64,000 bases of DNA from Dichetophora obliterata (lineage: Eukaryota > Arthropoda > Insecta > Diptera > Sciomyzidae), in NCBI GenBank assembly GCA_963920525.1, contig OY986440.1, positions 17,440,210 through 17,504,209 of the forward strand. Reading direction: 5' to 3'. Positions 55,041-64,000 of this stretch are shown piece by piece. Positions within the stretch are counted from its first letter, which is position 1; each line of letters starts with the position of its first letter. A program made the translations under genes and the position numbers. Below the pieces are notes generated by a model that was given only the letters and a program-made list of their open reading frames with translations, did no database searches and had not been told where the DNA came from.

Positions 55041-56960
55041 GTTTAGTTCGTAATTATGTATTTTTTTAATTATATCGCGTTTGTTTTAGTTTAGTTTTTG
55101 ATTAAGTTGTTTTTACTTTAGTTTAAGTTTTGATTAAGTTGTTTTTACTTTAGTTTAAGTTTTAATTAAGTTGTTTTATTTTAGTTTAGTTTCTAATTAA
55201 GTTGTTTTTATTTTAAGTTGAAATTCTATAAATTTAAATTTATATTATTTTAAGTTTAGATTAGTTTTGTTTCATTGCAAGTAAATACTTTATAAATTTA
55301 AATCTATATCACTTTTAACTTATATTCGTTTTGTTTTAAATTAAAATTATATAAATTTAAATTTGCATTACTTTTAGTTTAGATTAATTTTGTATTATTT
55401 TAAGTTAATATTAGTTTTGTTTGATTTTAAGTTAGAATTCCATAAATTTAAATTTAGATTATTTCAAGTTTATATTAGTTTTGTTTTATTTTAAGTTAAA
55501 ATTCTATAAATTCAAATTTACATTATTTTAAGTTTATATTAGTTTTGTTTTATTTTAAGTTAAAATTCTATAAATTCAAATTTACATTATTTTAAGTTTA
55601 TATTAGTTTTGTTTTATTTTAAGTTAAAATTCTATAAATTCAAATTTACATTATTTTATGTTTATATTAGTTTTGTTTCATTGCAAGTAAATACTTTATA
55701 AATTTAAATCTATATCATTTTTAACTTATATTCGTTTTGTTTTAAATTAAAATTATATAAATTTAAATTTGCATTACTTTTAGTTTAGATTAATTTTGTA
55801 TTATTTTAAGTTAATATTAGTTTTGTTTGATTTTAAGTTAGAATTCCATAAATTTAAATTTATATTATTTCAAGTTTATATTAGTTTTGTTTTATTTTAA
55901 GTTAAAATTCTATAAATTCAAATTTACATTATTTTAAGTTTATATTAGTTTTGTTTTATTTTAAGTTAAAATTCTATAAATTCAAATTTACATTATTTTA
56001 AGTTTATATTAGTTTTGTTTTATTTTAAGTTAAAATTCTATAAATTCAAATTTACATTATTTTATGTTTATATTAGTTTTGTTTCATTGCAAGTAAATAC
56101 TTTATAAATTTAAATCTATATCATTTTTAACTTATATTCGTTTTGTTTTAAATTAAAATTATATAAATTTAAATTTGCATTACTTTTAGTTTAGATTAAT
56201 TTTGTATTATTTTAAGTTAATATTAGTTTTGTTTGATTTTAAGTTAGAATTCCATAAATTTAAATTTATATTATTTCAAGTTTATATTAGTTTTGTTTTA
56301 TTTTAAGTTAAAATTCTATAAATTCAAATTTACATTATTTTAAGTTTATATTAGTTTTGTTTTATTTTAAGTTAAAATTCTATAAATTCAAATTTACATT
56401 ATTTTAAGTTTATATTAGTTTTGTTTTATTTTAAGTTAAAATTCTATAAATTCAAATTTACATTATTTTATGTTTATATTAGTTTTGTTTCATTGCAAGT
56501 AAATACTTTATAAATTTAAATCTATATCATTTTTAACTTATATTCGTTTTGTTTTAAATTAAAATTATATAAATTTAAATTTGCATTACTTTTAGTTTAG
56601 ATTAATTTTGTATTATTTTAAGTTAATATTAGTTTTGTTTGATTTTAAGTTAGAATTCCATAAATTTAAATTTATATTATTTCAAGTTTATATTAGTTTT
56701 GTTTTATTTTAAGTTAAAATTCTATAAATTCAAATTTACATTATTTTAAGTTTATATTAGTTTTGTTTTATTTTAAGTTAAAATTCTATAAATTCAAATT
56801 TACATTATTTTAAGTTTATATTAGTTTTGTTTTATTTTAAGTTAAAATTCTATAAATTCAAATTTATATTATTTTAAGTTTATATTAGATTTGTTTTATT
56901 TTAAGTTAAAATTCTATAAATTCAAATTTATATTATTTTAAGTTTATATTAGATTGGTTT
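55040..56960. repeat. AT-rich higher-order tandem repeat, 406-bp unit of ~64-bp monomers
   Basis: GTTTCATTGCAAGTAAATAC recurs at about 55271, 55677, 56083 and 56489, spaced 406 bp each time. Each unit consists of five monomers of 64 bp, one of 60 and one of 26 (monomer text: TTTTGTTTTATTTTAAGTTA, AAATTCTATAAATTCAAATT, TACATTATTTTAAG...). Units are nearly identical, while monomers within a unit differ, which is the signature of higher-order amplification. Looser relatives continue to about 57250. Noncoding. Confidence 0.95.
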
Positions 56961-57513
56961 TGTTTTAAGTTTGTACTTAATGAATTTGAATCTATCTTTC
57001 TTCTAACTTATCTTCGTTTCGTTTTATTTTAAATTAAAAAGATTCAATATGCTTTAATCGCAGTAGTATTTTAAGATGATTTTATTAAGTTTATTTTGAT
57101 TTTATATTCGTTTGGTTTTAGTTTCTGTCGTTATTAAATTCCGTTTTCGACAATTTTGGGTTAATTTAAATTATTTTTAATTTGTATTAGTTTTATTTTA
57201 GTATCGTTTCATCTCAAATTGATTTTATTTAGGGCTAGTTTTACGTTAAATCTATTTTGTTTCCGTTTACTTTCATTTTACCTTGACTTCATTTAAGTTT
57301 AGTTTAACATTAGTTATATTGGAATTAGATTTTTAGCCTACATTTATTTGCCCTTAGATTTATACGACCTTTTATTTCATTTTTTTTTTTTTTTAAGTCG
57401 ATATATTTTTAGTTTAATATTATCAATAGTAATATCATAAATCATATAATAATAATATAATAATATCAATAAAGACTACTTGAACTAGATTTTAACCTAC
57501 ATTTATTCGACAT

Positions 57514-58040
57514 TAGGTCTGTTTCCGTACTCACACTGGATAAGAAATGGGAGAAGAAGAACAAACATAACATCGCTCTCTCGAGCCCTGAGTGTGCACC
57601 GAGAGTGCTAGAACTCCAGACTTCGAGCAAATTACGAACAAGCATCAACAAGTAGAAGCATCAAGAAGAACAAGCAAATGTCAAATGTTTGTTTAGGTTT
57701 TTCACAAATCGTACTGCTAAAGCTTAATTTACGAAGTGCAGTTTCTTTCGATATTCCAATTTTTAGCTATATATAGATTATTTAAAGTAATTTTATAACT
57801 TAAAACCTAGCTTAAAAGATTGTATAGCTAAAAAAAAATTTTACTTCACAAACAATTTCATTTGGCGCTATTTCCGTTTGACTCGTCTGCTGTCAGAACC
57901 AGCAGTTTTGTGCTCGAAACTTGCTAGGAGCTGTTTCCGTACTTGTGCTAATATTCTCAAATTTCATTTTTACTCTCTCAGTTTGAGCTTACCAGAAGTT
58001 ATACGAATCTTACACAGTGTTACGTACGGAAACAGGCCTA
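57514..58040. mobile_element. 527-bp MITE, TIR TAGGTCTGTTTCCGTAC
   Basis: The left end TAGGTCTGTTTCCGTAC and the inverse of the right end, TAGGCCTGTTTCCGTAC, differ at one base, and both are followed by a CACTG(G/T)..TAAGA-like phrase. The target duplication is unclear. An internal GCTGTTTCCGTACTTGTGCT phrase (57929-57948) repeats the terminal motif. No transposase ORF. Confidence 0.78.
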
Positions 58041-59771
58041 TTATATGAAGACCTATAAGGTTATATCAACATCAAATTTATATGGATTTTTATTTCATTT
58101 TTGCTCGTAAAATTAGGGTAGAAGTAAAATTTCAATAATTAAAACTTAACGCTCAGAAGTCCCGTAAAACCAGTTGAATTTACTTGAAACTTTGACCTAT
58201 ACTTGCTGCATAATGCCGTTCTCATTGCAAACCTAAGCGGTGTCAAAACCAAACAAAATATGGTACCTGTACATATCAGTGACTGGTAGAGCCGATAGTC
58301 GTTGCTCGCCTGTATGGTCGCTGCTGCTCGAATGTCTCTGCGCAGTGCTAGCTGGTGATGGTGTTGTTGATGTTGTTGGGGTTGTGGTCTGCAGGGTGAT
58401 CCGGATGCAAAGGCTGGGTGTTGACGATGGTGTTGGCGGTCTGTAGCGTGGCTGCGACGATGATTGTGACAATGCTGTAGCGTTAGCGATGACGATGCGT
58501 CTGTCGGAGGTATAAAGGTTAGCGTGGCCTTTAACATACACAAAGTCATGTGGACACCTGCTTACCTGCGTTTACTGCTACCCACTGCGAGAGCTGCTGC
58601 TGGTGATGATGACGGTGGTTACGGCTACTGCGTGGTGGTGCTACCGTGGCTGATGCGAGGTTGTTGTTGTAGGGTTATCCCAATAGCTGGCGCTGGCAAA
58701 GAGCACAAAAACGTCGAACTTGGGACTATGTAGTGCCGCGGGCGCTACGGCACATGCCTGCCTGGCCTTAAGACCACCGAAGTAAATTCCATGCGGCTAT
58801 GGCGAGGGTGTTGTTACCGACGCTAACGCTGCTTTTGAGCAAACCGCCGATCCAAACGAGGCCAGAACAGAGGCCTTTGACTTCCTCGGCAAGTGACCAC
58901 TTGTTTCCTTAAAAAATGCTCCTGCCCGGTGTAGGCTTGCGATCAGCCAATAGTATATCTGCTAATCGACGCAAATCTAGCGCGTCGTATTCGATTAGGG
59001 TGCGATCCGATATATTAGATGTTGGTACTTTATTTAATACGTTGGCAAGATATGCTGCACCTTCATGGGTGCAATGCAGGATTAAATTTTATTTTTTCTT
59101 GCAGTATCAATGACACTTGTTCACTTTTTCTTTGGCAATGGCGACCTCTGTGGCAGAAACGTCTACCCAGGGTTGTATTTTTTTTCAGTTCAATGATTTT
59201 AGGTACTTTGGCAGTGTTGCCACCTGTACTTGGAAAGGGTGCGTTCGCATGCATCTTGACGGCATTTAGATGTGCAAACTAGCGATGTTTGTCCAACTTT
59301 ACTACCTTTTCGGTGGAATCGCCCATAACCGAAGGGAGTAGGTAATGGTTGGGTTGGACTTGCGGATGACACGTCGGCAAGATTCCGTTAACCGACGCTT
59401 GTTTCGGAATTCCGATTGGCTACCGATTCAAGCGCGTGTCGGACCACGCCATTTTGCCGAATGGTTTCTGCCTGCTGAAACGAATGGTACCATTTTTGTT
59501 GGTATTTTTTCCTTTCAATCCCCTGTATGGCCATTTTGTTTGCCCGAACATACTCGAACATCATTGAGGTGCCACATTTAAATGAAAAAGTTGTGTGCAC
59601 TAACACACTAGAGGGCGCTGGTGGAAATACCATGGGTATTCATAAGATGTATTATTCCCTATGTGCAGGTGCCCATGACAAACCCAAGGACTCTCGACAA
59701 GCTTCTCAGCTTAAGAGATAAATGGGAAAAGATGGCACCATTCGCTCTCTCAACCTAAATTCGAACTCGAT
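58041..59771. other. GC-richer noncoding region downstream of pol, likely 3' UTR/LTR of the second gypsy element
   Basis: Long overlapping open frames on both strands (58139-58733) come from CAG/GTG-biased sequence and show no motif. On the minus strand, ATTAAATAAAG near 59035 could be a polyadenylation signal within an LTR. No second LTR copy is in the window, so LTR boundaries cannot be fixed. Confidence 0.45.
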
Positions 59772-62700
59772 TTATTGTTTTAAATCCTTCGCGTGAAAAA
59801 TTCCTAACGTCTTACCACTTAAATCCTCTAACTCATACAGACTTTTACCTACTGCCTTCACTATTCGACACTTTAGAAAACGCTTTGAAAGTTTGGCGCT
59901 AATTTGCTTAGAAAAGTCACTAAGCTGAAAGTTTCGTCGGTAGACCTCCTGTCCAGGTTGAAATTTAATTTTTCGACTTTTCAAGTCATACCTTTTAACA
60001 TTCTGCTCGTGACTCTTATGTAGCTGTTCGCGGATTTTGTTGCGAATCAGGTCTTGCCGAACCGGCTTCGGTATCACCAACGTTTCAGGATCGCTTAGCA
60101 GACCCAGTCTCTTTGCTACCTTGTATGCGCTAGCATGTGTGATCATGTTATGACCGAAGAGAGCAAAATAAGGTGTCATTCCTATGGAGGAGTGCACAGA
60201 AGAACGCAAGGCACATTCAATGTCTGACAAATGCTGGTCCCAGTTGGTTTGATCTTGGTCAATATAGGAGCGAATAGCGGCTAGAATTGACTGATTTACC
60301 CTCTCTGAAGCGTTGGCTTGCGGAGCGTAATTTGCCGTACGAGTATGTTTAATACCAAAATTTTTGACCATTTCCGCGAATTCTTTGCCTACGAACTGTA
60401 CGCCGTTGTCGGACATGAGTATTTCGGGTGTGCCGAATTTATGAAAAACTTCTGTAATTAGAAACTGAATTACGTTTCGCGCGGTCGCTTTCGTCATCGC
60501 CTTTAACAGGGTAAATTTTGTGAAATAGTCTAAGACTATAAAGATATAGGTATTTTTCTTTTTCGAACGAACGTATGGACCGAGGAAATCCACGTAAATT
60601 TTTTGAAAAGGCCGTACTATTTGCGACTCTTGCCCCATAGGTGGTCTTAGAACCATTTGGGCTGGTTTGCATTCTTTACAGACTTGACAATCATTAACGA
60701 AATTGAGGACCTGTTGGTTCATATTTGGCCAGTAAAAATATTCTTTTATGCGCTTAAGAGTTTTGGTGAAACCACCATGCGCGACTTGAGGAGGTTGGTG
60801 TGCGTTAGCAATAATTGAATGCGTCAAAGGCGCTGGAACCCATAGTTTCCATGCGAAATCTTCACCATCGGGTGTACCATCATATGGAACCGTACGCTTG
60901 TAAGCAAAACCATCTATTACCTTGAGGTCAGGCAACTGGGAGTGATTTTCGGTTATGGTATTTAACAATTCCCTATACTCTTCGCTTTGAAACTCTGGTG
61001 ACTCGAGGTCAATCAGTGCCTTTACCTCACAACTTATTTCGTCCATGTCGTAGCGTGATAACGTGTCGGGAACGATGTTCTGAGCCCCTTTACGGTGATC
61101 TATCTCGAAGCTAAAGCTTTGCAGATACAAACTCCACCTCGCCAATCGACTGGTTAAGTCTTTATGCGACATTAGCCATTTTAGGCTGGAGTGATCCGTT
61201 ATCACTGTAAAAGGCATTAGCTCGATGTAGGCTCTAAACTTCGTTATCCCCATTACCACCGCTAGACATTCGCGCTCAGTTACTGAATAATTCTTCTGCG
61301 CAGGCGTGAGCTTCTTTGAATAATAGGCGATAGGATGTTCACCACCTTCATCATCTTTTTGAAACAACACGCCACCAATTCCGATGTTAGAAGCATCTGT
61401 TTGCACATAAAAATGTTTCGAAAAATCTGGATGTACCAGGACTGGACTAGAAATAAGAGCTGTTTTTAATTTATCGAAGGCGCTCTTTGCCTCATCACCG
61501 AACTCAAAAGTTTTCGCTTTCTTCAGCGTATCGAAAATAGGTGCTGCTATAGTAGCATAATCGCGAATAAAGCGACGGTACCATCCCGTGGCTCCCATAA
61601 AACTTCGAACTTGTTTTGGAGTTTTTGGGTATGTATATCGGTCAATGGCATGGACCTTGTCTGGGTCTGGTCTTAATTTACCTTCGCCTACGATATAACC
61701 TAGGTACCTTAGCTCACTACAACAAAACTTCGATTTGGCCACGTTAATGGTTAAGTTGGCCGAACTTAACAACTGCGCTACCTGCTCTAACTTTTTGAGG
61801 TGACTATCGAAATCTGAGGACACAACAAGAAGATCATCCAAATAAATGAAAACGCTTTCACGAAGACTGGCTGGCACAACTTTGTCCATCAACCGACATA
61901 ACCTTTGGGCTGCATTACATAGCCCAAACGGCATGACGGTAAATTGACAAAGCGGACGACCGGGCACTGTAAACGCGGTCTTCTCCCTACTACTGACGGC
62001 AAGCGGAATTTGCCAGAAGGCATCCTTAAGATCCACACTTGAGATAAAGTGTGTGTCGCCAAGACGACTGAGCAACCCCTCTATGTGTGGAAGTGGGTAG
62101 GCGTCCTTCACCGTGAGGGCATTGAGCTTGCGAGCGTCGAGGCACAGTCGACATTTTTCGCCTTTTCGCACGAAGGCCACTCGATTGTTCCATGGACTCT
62201 CGCTCGGCTCAATGACTCCCAGTGAAAGCATCCTATCCAGCTCCGCAAACATGAGATCCTGAACAGCCGGTGAGACTGGGTAGTGCTTATCTTTCACGGG
62301 CACTGCGTCGCCGGTATCAATGTAGTGCTCTTCTAAAGACGTCTTGCCTAGACCTTTCTTCGTGAAGCATGGAAATTTTGCTATAACTGCGTTAAGCCTG
62401 TGTTGTTGCTGGGCTGTCAAAACTTTCATTTTCGGTGTTGCACGACTTTGGACCTCTTCCTCCAAAGCTATGTTGTTGGTCGTTATGCTATCAACTTTGA
62501 GCTGCATTAGATTGAATTTCTTAATGAAATCTACACCAAGAAACAACTCTCGTTTTAGAGAAGGTGTTAAATAAAAAACAATCTCCTGCTCTTGGTTATC
62601 GAATTTAATTTTAGCTTTAACTCGACCTACGATTGAATGCATTCGCCCATCGGCAGTTTTGACGAAAGATTTAAACTTAAAAATTGGCAACTTACACTTT

Positions 62701-63086
62701 TCCACAAAACTTAAGCAGTTATTCCCTAAACACGACACTGTTGCTCCACTGTCTAATAATCCCTCGATTCGCTGTCCATTGATTTCGATGTTCGTATAAA
62801 ATCTACTGTCTTCGCCCTCATAAAGTTCTGATGCTGAAATTTCTTTATAATTATTTTTCCTCAAACGATATCTAACCCTGGCTTTTTCAATTTTTGTTGG
62901 CTGTTCTGAAAATATTCTTTTTCTGACTTCCTCATAGTTCGTGAGTCTCACATGAAATGGCTTGATTTCTTTTAACTTTACCTCAACGGTATTTACGGCT
63001 TGATCGCAACTACTTTGATTACTCTTATTCTTAGATGTTAAAACAACAATTTTCTTTTCTATATCGGTCTGGGTGGCTGACGTTAG
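59772..63086 (-). CDS. pol: Pol of a Ty3/gypsy retrotransposon (PR-RT-RH-INT), intact
   Basis: An uninterrupted frame of about 1100 codons follows the gag stop in the same frame. Seen in order: protease GLLDSGATVSCLG (~62765-62727), RT core PFGLCNAAQRL and YLDDLLVVS (~61840), RNase H TDASNIGIGGVLF (~61400) and VITDHSSLKWLMSH (~61200). Integrase follows, with a zinc module (AHQPPQVAHGG ... CQVCKECK), VDFLGPYVRS, MSDNGVQFVGKEF and NASERVNQSILAAIRSY as D, D, E. The C-terminal DNA-binding part (LSKRFLKCRIVKAVGKSLYE) ends at TAA 59774-59772. All catalytic residues are present and there are no stops or frameshifts, so this copy looks recently active. No env-like ORF follows. The gag style resembles Osvaldo/Ulysses-type elements of flies (inference). 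The start depends on readthrough of the gag stop. Confidence 0.93.
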   Translation of the reverse strand, partial: LTSATQTDIEKKIVVLTSKNKSNQSSCDQAVNTVEVKLKEIKPFHVRLTNYEEVRKRIFSEQPTKIEKARVRYRLRKNNYKEISASELYEGEDSRFYTNIEINGQRIEGLLDSGATVSCLGNNCLSFVEKCKLPIFKFKSFVKTADGRMHSIVGRVKAKIKFDNQEQEIVFYLTPSLKRELFLGVDFIKKFNLMQLKVDSITTNNIALEEEVQSRATPKMKVLTAQQQHRLNAVIAKFPCFTKKGLGKTSLEEHYIDTGDAVPVKDKHYPVSPAVQDLMFAELDRMLSLGVIEPSESPWNNRVAFVRKGEKCRLCLDARKLNALTVKDAYPLPHIEGLLSRLGDTHFISSVDLKDAFWQIPLAVSSREKTAFTVPGRPLCQFTVMPFGLCNAAQRLCRLMDKVVPASLRESVFIYLDDLLVVSSDFDSHLKKLEQVAQLLSSANLTINVAKSKFCCSELRYLGYIVGEGKLRPDPDKVHAIDRYTYPKTPKQVRSFMGATGWYRRFIRDYATIAAPIFDTLKKAKTFEFGDEAKSAFDKLKTALISSPVLVHPDFSKHFYVQTDASNIGIGGVLFQKDDEGGEHPIAYYSKKLTPAQKNYSVTERECLAVVMGITKFRAYIELMPFTVITDHSSLKWLMSHKDLTSRLARWSLYLQSFSFEIDHRKGAQNIVPDTLSRYDMDEISCEVKALIDLESPEFQSEEYRELLNTITENHSQLPDLKVIDGFAYKRTVPYDGTPDGEDFAWKLWVPAPLTHSIIANAHQPPQVAHGGFTKTLKRIKEYFYWPNMNQQVLNFVNDCQVCKECKPAQMVLRPPMGQESQIVRPFQKIYVDFLGPYVRSKKKNTYIFIVLDYFTKFTLLKAMTKATARNVIQFLITEVFHKFGTPEILMSDNGVQFVGKEFAEMVKNFGIKHTRTANYAPQANASERVNQSILAAIRSYIDQDQTNWDQHLSDIECALRSSVHSSIGMTPYFALFGHNMITHASAYKVAKRLGLLSDPETLVIPKPVRQDLIRNKIREQLHKSHEQNVKRYDLKSRKIKFQPGQEVYRRNFQLSDFSKQISAKLSKRFLKCRIVKAVGKSLYELEDLSGKTLGIFHAKDLKQ

Positions 63087-63089
63087 TCA
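63084..63089 (-). promoter_or_regulatory. Candidate readthrough stop, UGA-CUA
   Basis: The gag frame ends GAA TGA CTA, and the same frame continues open into protease. UGA followed by CUA is the best known leaky context in eukaryotes and alphavirus-type readthrough. With no frame change and no other stop, translational readthrough is the simplest way to make Gag-Pol. Confidence 0.7.
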
Positions 63090-64000
63090 TTCTGTCGTTT
63101 CTTGAGTTTGAGTTTGCGTCTGCGTTTGAGCTGATCTAGACTCCACCTGAACATTTCTATTGGGCCTAACGGTTCCCTGACATTTCGGGCACTTTGGGGT
63201 AACTACGCCCTCCGTTCCGCACCTATAGCAAAAAATTCGCCTTACGGCTGCCGTACACTCAACAAAGTTGTGCCCTGGCTGTTTGCAGTTCCAACATGGA
63301 AATACTCGAGAGGAATTTATGGCGTCTAAATCGAAAGCTTGAGCGGAAAGGTCTGGCTCTATATTTAGTTCATGCACTTGCGCATTGCGAGGTATGTATT
63401 GACGCTGTGGCGGTTGATAGGCCTGGCGTTGGTAGTTTATATGAGTTTCAGCCTTTTTGCAGGCCTTGCAGAACTCAGTCAAACCCTCTATGCGCATGGC
63501 AAATAGTAGCTGTGACATCTCTTTCCTCAGGTTGCTCCTCATTATCTCCACTAAATCCTGTTCAGCCAGTGGATTACGCTGTTGGTTCCTCAGGGTCAAA
63601 ACAGATTGATAAAAGTCGTCGAAAGTTTCATCCCGTTGTTGTCTTCGATCCATAATTTGTCTTTGGATCTCGAAGTCGCTTTCGTGTCGCTTAAATTGTG
63701 CTACAAGCGCTTCTCGAAGTGCGAACCAACTAGGTATTCGGTTTAACCGTCGAAATCCCCAGAACCATTGAGCTGCGTTTCCAGTTAGCAAACTATGAAA
63801 ATTTCTAATTACTTCAGGCCATGGATATCGGTAATCATTACACAAGGTCTCTACTCGAAAAACAAATTCGTCCACGCTGATTGATTTATTTGTACCGTCG
63901 AACTTAAATCCCCATTTGTCCATTTCTACACGTCGCGGTTGTTCAGGCTGATGGTAATGTGTAACCGGCGCTTGTACAGGCCCTGTATATGCAAAGGCAC
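63087..64000 (-). CDS. gag: Gag of the second gypsy element, 5' end beyond the window
   Basis: Structural protein for particle assembly and RNA packaging. From the window edge the frame is open (TGPVQAPVTHYHQPEQ precedes the internal Met at 63923), so the N-terminus lies beyond 64000. The capsid-like part contains KWGFKFDGTNKSISVDEF, SLLTGNAAQWFWGFRRLN and DETFDDFYQSVLTLRNQQ, a pattern of the Ty3/gypsy Gag (retrotrans_gag-like) family. A zinc knuckle CWNCKQPGHNFVEC (CX2CX4HX4C; ~63295-63255) and a second Cys-rich motif CYRCGTEGVVTPKCPKC (~63231-63181) follow, then a QTQTQTQ tail before TGA at 63089-63087. Intact as far as visible. Confidence 0.92.
   Translation of the reverse strand, partial: AFAYTGPVQAPVTHYHQPEQPRRVEMDKWGFKFDGTNKSISVDEFVFRVETLCNDYRYPWPEVIRNFHSLLTGNAAQWFWGFRRLNRIPSWFALREALVAQFKRHESDFEIQRQIMDRRQQRDETFDDFYQSVLTLRNQQRNPLAEQDLVEIMRSNLRKEMSQLLFAMRIEGLTEFCKACKKAETHINYQRQAYQPPQRQYIPRNAQVHELNIEPDLSAQAFDLDAINSSRVFPCWNCKQPGHNFVECTAAVRRIFCYRCGTEGVVTPKCPKCQGTVRPNRNVQVESRSAQTQTQTQTQETTE

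Larger units (their letters stand above)
54066..64000 (-). mobile_element. Second Ty3/gypsy element, proposed extent to the cut in the first one
   Basis: Gag and pol at 59772-64000 are certain. The leftward limit at 54066 is proposed because the CsRn1-like 5' LTR is interrupted exactly there by sequence ending in CA on the minus strand. If correct, about 5.7 kb of 3' UTR and LTR follow pol, which is long and includes the 406-bp repeats and a MITE. The 5' LTR would lie beyond 64000. Confidence 0.45.

Noticed and set aside
55040..56960. Regular repeats with constant spacing, CRISPR-like
   Set aside because: The spacers are themselves repeats, the unit is AT-only, and the organism is a eukaryote. 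It is a higher-order tandem array.
58139..58733. Overlapping 100-136-codon ORFs on both strands as a possible gene
   Set aside because: They arise from low-complexity CAG/GTT-biased DNA, have no motif, and overlap one another in several frames.
3212..64000. Remaining CaMKII exons (linker, calmodulin-binding, kinase domain)
   Set aside because: I looked for sequences that would encode HRDLKPEN, DFGLA and the linker on the minus strand by eye and found none. Absence is not proven.

Overview
The window looks like nuclear DNA of an insect, most likely a higher (muscomorphan) fly. It is AT-rich, has short GT-AG introns, and carries animal-type transposable elements of every major class. No bacterial or phage-type gene organisation is visible. 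The only host gene I recognise is a calcium/calmodulin-dependent protein kinase II gene (CaMKII), read on the minus strand. Two adjacent exons of its association domain are intact at 3136-3211 and 2053-2147, with correct splice sites and phases. Downstream exons lie left of the window. I found no kinase or linker exon to the right, so, as an inference, positions 3212 to 64000 may largely be one very large upstream intron filled with mobile DNA. CaMKII lies on the small repeat-rich chromosome 4 (Muller F) in Drosophila, which would fit such a setting.

Layout. 1-1.0 kb: minus-strand non-LTR reverse transcriptase relic, then the CaMKII exons. 3.7-4.1 kb: a miniature inverted-repeat element (MITE). 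5.5-8.0 kb: decayed LOA/I-like non-LTR element with RT, RNase H and C-terminal zinc knuckle, interrupted by a 564-bp MITE. 8-23 kb: AT-rich DNA with MITEs, fold-back elements, a long palindrome and a ~120-bp tandem array. 23.37-25.04 kb: complete but dead Tc1-like element with long terminal repeats and TA target duplication. 25.4-27.5 kb: a nonautonomous element split by a second element. 28.4-35.2 kb: the most unusual stretch, two related transposase-like genes in opposite orientation. One lies in a sharply bounded 3.1-kb element (TIR CACAGGCCGACAT, TAA duplication) apparently nested in the other. A perfect 62-bp-arm hairpin lies between 57-bp direct repeats nearby. 35.25-36.6 kb: piggyBac transposase relic. 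38-45 kb: gene-free AT-rich DNA. 45.15-47.6 kb: a dimeric satellite. 49.56-54.07 kb: CsRn1-like Ty3/gypsy element on the minus strand, with tRNA-Trp primer site and two nonsense codons. 54.07-64.0 kb: a second, apparently young Ty3/gypsy element on the minus strand, whose gag and pol share one frame separated by a single UGA in the leaky UGA-CUA context. Its 3' region includes a 406-bp higher-order AT-rich repeat and a MITE, and it seems to have inserted into the 5' LTR of the first gypsy element.

The genes do not form an operon or pathway. The window is a layered record of transposition around one neuronal kinase gene. All identities come from reading motifs by eye; no database search was run.
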